Below are positions 5,731 to 7,706 of a stretch of DNA of 7,706 bases, piece after piece. The translations under genes and the position numbers were made by a program. A model generated the notes under the pieces. It saw only the letters and a program-made list of their open reading frames with translations, did not search any database and had not been told where the DNA came from. The first letter of the stretch is position 1; each line of letters begins with the position of its first letter. The DNA is from Patescibacteria group bacterium (GTDB taxonomy: Bacteria > Patescibacteriota > Minisyncoccia > Sungbacterales > GWA2-42-14), in contig JAGXAD010000030.1 in the NCBI GenBank assembly GCA_018971745.1, forward strand, positions 1 through 7,706, in the 5' to 3' direction.

Positions 5731-5759
5731 TTGAAAAACAGCAAGAAATCATATATGAT
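5731..5759 (+). promoter_or_regulatory. alaS promoter, near consensus and leaderless
   Basis: TTGAAA (5731-5736) and TATGAT (5754-5759) are separated by 17 bases; each matches five of six consensus positions or nearly so. The ATG at 5767 lies 7 bases after the -10 box, where the transcription start itself is expected. An upstream in-frame TTG at 5731 and ATGs at 5755 and 5758 fall inside the promoter and are therefore unlikely starts. Confidence 0.75.
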
Positions 5760-5766
5760 GTTTATG

Positions 5767-7533
5767 ATGAACTCAAACAAAATCCGCAAAAAATTTTTGG
5801 AATTTTTTAAGAAGCGCGGGCACAAAATCGTGCCGTCGTCTTCCTTGATACCCGACGACCCGTCGGTGCTTTTGACGACCGCCGGAATGCAGCAGTTTAA
5901 ACCGTATTATATAGGTAAGGCGGACGCGATGAAGGATTTTGGATGCCTGAATGTTGCGTCCGTGCAAAAATCGTTCCGCACATCCGACATTGGCGAGGTC
6001 GGAGACGAGTCGCATCTTACTTTTTTTGAAATGCTCGGCAATTTTTCATTCGGCGGATATTTCAAAAAAGAAGCGATTCAATACGGATACGAATTTTTCA
6101 AAGAAATCGGTTTGCCGATTGAGTATGTGACGGTATTCGGAGGCGATGCGGAAATTCCGGCTGATGAGAAATCCGAAAAAATTTGGCGCGAACTTGGCGT
6201 AACCGATATTCGCCGCAAAGGCAGGGAAGATAATTTTTGGGGTCCGACTGGAAGCGAAGGTCCGTGCGGTCCCACTACGGAAATTTACGCAAACGGTATT
6301 GAAATCTGGAATATCGTATTTAACGAATATTATTGTAAGCCGGACAAAATTTTTGTTCCGCTTGAAAAACCGGGCGTAGATACCGGCATGGGGCTTGAGC
6401 GGCTCGCGATGGTATTACAGAAGAAGAAAAACATTTTTGAAACGGATTTATTTTCGGAAATTTCAAAAAAATTGCCATCGGGAATGGACGAAAGAATTAG
6501 GCGGATTTTTCTGGACCACATTCGTGCTTCGGTGTTTTTGATTTCTGACGGCGTGCAACCTTCAAACAAAGGCGCGGGTTTTGTTTTGCGGCGGCTCTTG
6601 CGCCGCGTGATGGTACATGAATATTTGATTCACAAAAACGCAAAGCAATATTCCGGCAACAATGTTGATGTTCTTACATTTGGTTTGCGCGACTATTATT
6701 TTGCCGCAGCCGAGGCGGCGGTTGATTTCTACAAAAATTTTTATCAAGAATTAAATTGGAAAACTATTCATGCGGTTGTTGATGAAGAGGTGCAAAGATT
6801 TTCGCGTGTTGTCAAGGATGCGTTGCGTAAAATGGCAAAATCTCCGGCACGATTAGACGCGCGGGAATCTTTTTTATTGGACCAAAGTTATGGTTTGTCG
6901 TTTGAGGTACAAAAAGATATTGACCCGGTTCGGATGCAAAATGTAACTCGGGAAAAGTTTGACGAAGAATTCAAAAAACATCAGGAAATTTCGCGGGCCG
7001 GCATTGAAAAAAAATTCGGCGGGCACGGGCTGTTGCTTGACACCGGAGAATTAAAAGCCGCGGATGAAGAAGAATTGAAAAAAGTAACGCGCCTGCATAC
7101 CGCAACACATTTGTTGAACGCGGCGTTGCGGAAAGTTTTGCAGGACCAAAATATCCGGCAGGACGGGTCCGACATTACCGCGGAGCGCACCCGTTTTGAT
7201 TTCACATTTCCGAGAAAATTGACCCCGGAAGAAATTAAAAAAGTTGAAGATACGGTAAATGAAGCCGTTGCAAAAAATATGGATGTGGTGCGCGAGGAAA
7301 TGCCGTATGCGGATGCGGTTAAATCCGGCGCGCTTCATTTTTTCCGCGAAAAATATCCGGAGCAGGTAAGCGTCTATACGGTGCGCGACGGAAAAACCGG
7401 CGAAGTGTTTTCAAAGGAACTTTGCGGCGGCCCGCATGTTTTGTGTACTTCCGAAATCGGCCGTGTGAAAATCATCAAAGAAGAATCGTCATCCGCGGGC
7501 GTGCGGAGAATCCGCGCGGCGCTTGACAGATAA
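5767..7533 (+). CDS. alaS: Alanyl-tRNA synthetase, short form lacking the C-Ala domain
   Basis: AlaRS charges tRNA-Ala in the cytoplasm and hydrolyses mischarged Ser- and Gly-tRNA-Ala. From the ATG at 5767 it is 588 residues, against about 876 in E. coli. The class II catalytic domain carries TAGMQQFKPYY, QKSFRTSDIGEVGDESHLTF, the FFEMLGNFSFG stretch, GPTGSEGPCGPTTEIY and motif 3 DTGMGLERLAM. The tRNA-binding middle domain contains PSNKGAGFVLRRLLRR (Asn267 in the region that reads the G3-U70 pair). The editing domain has zinc ligands His444, His448 (HTATH), Cys553 and His557 (CGGPH). The protein stops right after GVRRIRAAL, where the linker to C-Ala normally begins. At the place of E. coli Asp400 (LYDTYG) this protein reads LLDQSYG, so Gln373 appears to replace the Asp. 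MNSNKIRKKFLEFF is the canonical N-terminus and supports this start. Confidence 0.95.
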   Translation: MNSNKIRKKFLEFFKKRGHKIVPSSSLIPDDPSVLLTTAGMQQFKPYYIGKADAMKDFGCLNVASVQKSFRTSDIGEVGDESHLTFFEMLGNFSFGGYFKKEAIQYGYEFFKEIGLPIEYVTVFGGDAEIPADEKSEKIWRELGVTDIRRKGREDNFWGPTGSEGPCGPTTEIYANGIEIWNIVFNEYYCKPDKIFVPLEKPGVDTGMGLERLAMVLQKKKNIFETDLFSEISKKLPSGMDERIRRIFLDHIRASVFLISDGVQPSNKGAGFVLRRLLRRVMVHEYLIHKNAKQYSGNNVDVLTFGLRDYYFAAAEAAVDFYKNFYQELNWKTIHAVVDEEVQRFSRVVKDALRKMAKSPARLDARESFLLDQSYGLSFEVQKDIDPVRMQNVTREKFDEEFKKHQEISRAGIEKKFGGHGLLLDTGELKAADEEELKKVTRLHTATHLLNAALRKVLQDQNIRQDGSDITAERTRFDFTFPRKLTPEEIKKVEDTVNEAVAKNMDVVREEMPYADAVKSGALHFFREKYPEQVSVYTVRDGKTGEVFSKELCGGPHVLCTSEIGRVKIIKEESSSAGVRRIRAALDR

Positions 7534-7550
7534 AATATGTTTTTGATACG
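7523..7550 (+). promoter_or_regulatory. Weak candidate promoter for the last small gene
   Basis: A perfect TTGACA (7523-7528) lies inside the last codons of alaS. The best -10 options are poor: GATACG (7545-7550, 16-base spacer) or TACGCT (7547-7552, 18-base spacer), three of six each. No terminator is visible after alaS, so read-through from alaS is also possible. Confidence 0.3.
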
Positions 7551-7576
7551 CTGAACGCAGTTCTTAAATTTGTGGA

Positions 7577-7582
7577 AGGAGG
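7577..7582 (+). promoter_or_regulatory. Shine-Dalgarno of the last small gene
   Basis: AGGAGG, within AAGGAGGT, sits 6 bases before the ATG at 7589. This near-perfect anti-16S match is the main evidence that a gene starts here. Confidence 0.8.
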
Positions 7583-7588
7583 TTATCA

Positions 7589-7706
7589 ATGGCACATAAG
7601 TCAGATAAGCGGTCGTCTTGTGGCGCATATGTAGACAGACTGATGAAATCTGAACAAGGCTTCTCAAAAAAGCAAAGTCTTCTGCTAAATCAAAAAAATC
7701 CTCGTC
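7589..7706 (+). CDS. Start of an unrecognised basic protein, cut by the window edge
   Basis: The frame starts MAHKSDKRSSCGAYVDRLMK and stays open to the edge (39 codons seen). I do not recognise it. The visible part is small, polar and basic. At 7666-7672 there is an in-frame A AAA AAG, the slippery heptamer known from dnaX. In the zero frame the residues after it read QSLLLNQKNPR, while the -1 frame reads AKSSAKSKKSS, a lysine/serine/alanine-rich tail that looks more natural for a basic nucleic-acid-binding protein. This may mean programmed frameshifting, an indel in an A6 run, or chance. Translation from this ATG is well supported by the upstream AGGAGG; the C-terminal sequence is uncertain. 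Confidence 0.6.
   Translation, partial: MAHKSDKRSSCGAYVDRLMKSEQGFSKKQSLLLNQKNPR

Noticed and set aside
5731..5766. TTG at 5731 or ATGs at 5755, 5758 and 5764 as the alaS start
   Set aside because: The first three lie within the promoter boxes and would not be transcribed. The ATG at 5764 is possible but adds one Met to the canonical MNSNKIRKKF start.
1..7706. Recoded UGA (glycine), as in Gracilibacteria and Absconditabacteria
   Set aside because: All genes are full-length with the standard code and conserved glycines are GGN; no in-frame TGA interrupts any of them.
1..7706. CRISPR array, tRNA or rRNA genes, insertion sequence
   Set aside because: No regularly spaced repeats, cloverleaf, rRNA-like stretch or transposase motif was seen on either strand.

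Overview
The window looks like a piece of a small-genome candidate-phyla bacterium, most likely Patescibacteria/CPR of Parcubacteria type. The main reasons are an alanyl-tRNA synthetase that ends cleanly after its editing domain with no C-Ala domain, a compact layout with gaps of tens of bases, and several genes whose promoter -10 box sits so close to the ATG that the transcript would be nearly leaderless. The standard genetic code fits: all glycines are GGN, six complete genes end in TAA (five) or TAG (one), and no in-frame TGA needs to be read through. The lineage call is inference from protein features, not from a marker gene.

Layout. Bases 1-86 hold perhaps the last codons of an upstream gene and the promoter of a restriction-modification pair. 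Bases 87-1983 carry an AT-rich cassette: a beta-class amino-methyltransferase (SPPY ... DPFAGSGTT order) overlapping by 17 bases a partner with a PD-(D/E)xK signature, probably its restriction endonuclease. A bidirectional terminator (2009-2031) separates it from a convergent ComEC-type DNA-uptake channel on the minus strand (2018-4180). This ComEC lacks the usual C-terminal metallo-beta-lactamase-like domain and instead ends in a predicted extracytoplasmic HNH nuclease domain; it is the most unusual object here. Divergent from it, over a compact shared promoter region, is mnmA (4228-5301), the tRNA 2-thiouridine synthase with both catalytic cysteines at the E. coli positions 102 and 199. A 175-base spacer with a strong palindrome follows, then a 69-residue two-helix membrane protein with its own Shine-Dalgarno and a strong terminator (5694-5717). 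alaS (5767-7533) follows from a near-consensus leaderless promoter. The window ends inside a small ORF (7589 onward) that has a perfect AGGAGG and carries an in-frame A AAA AAG slippery heptamer.

How the parts relate. mnmA and alaS are translation housekeeping genes. The restriction-modification pair and the ComEC-HNH fusion both deal with foreign DNA: one polices DNA inside the cell, the other would import it, possibly cutting it at the surface. The restriction-modification pair is far more AT-rich than its neighbours (one sampled 60-base block in the nuclease gene is 25% GC, one in mnmA is 58%), so it was probably acquired separately. Its placement beside comEC may be chance.
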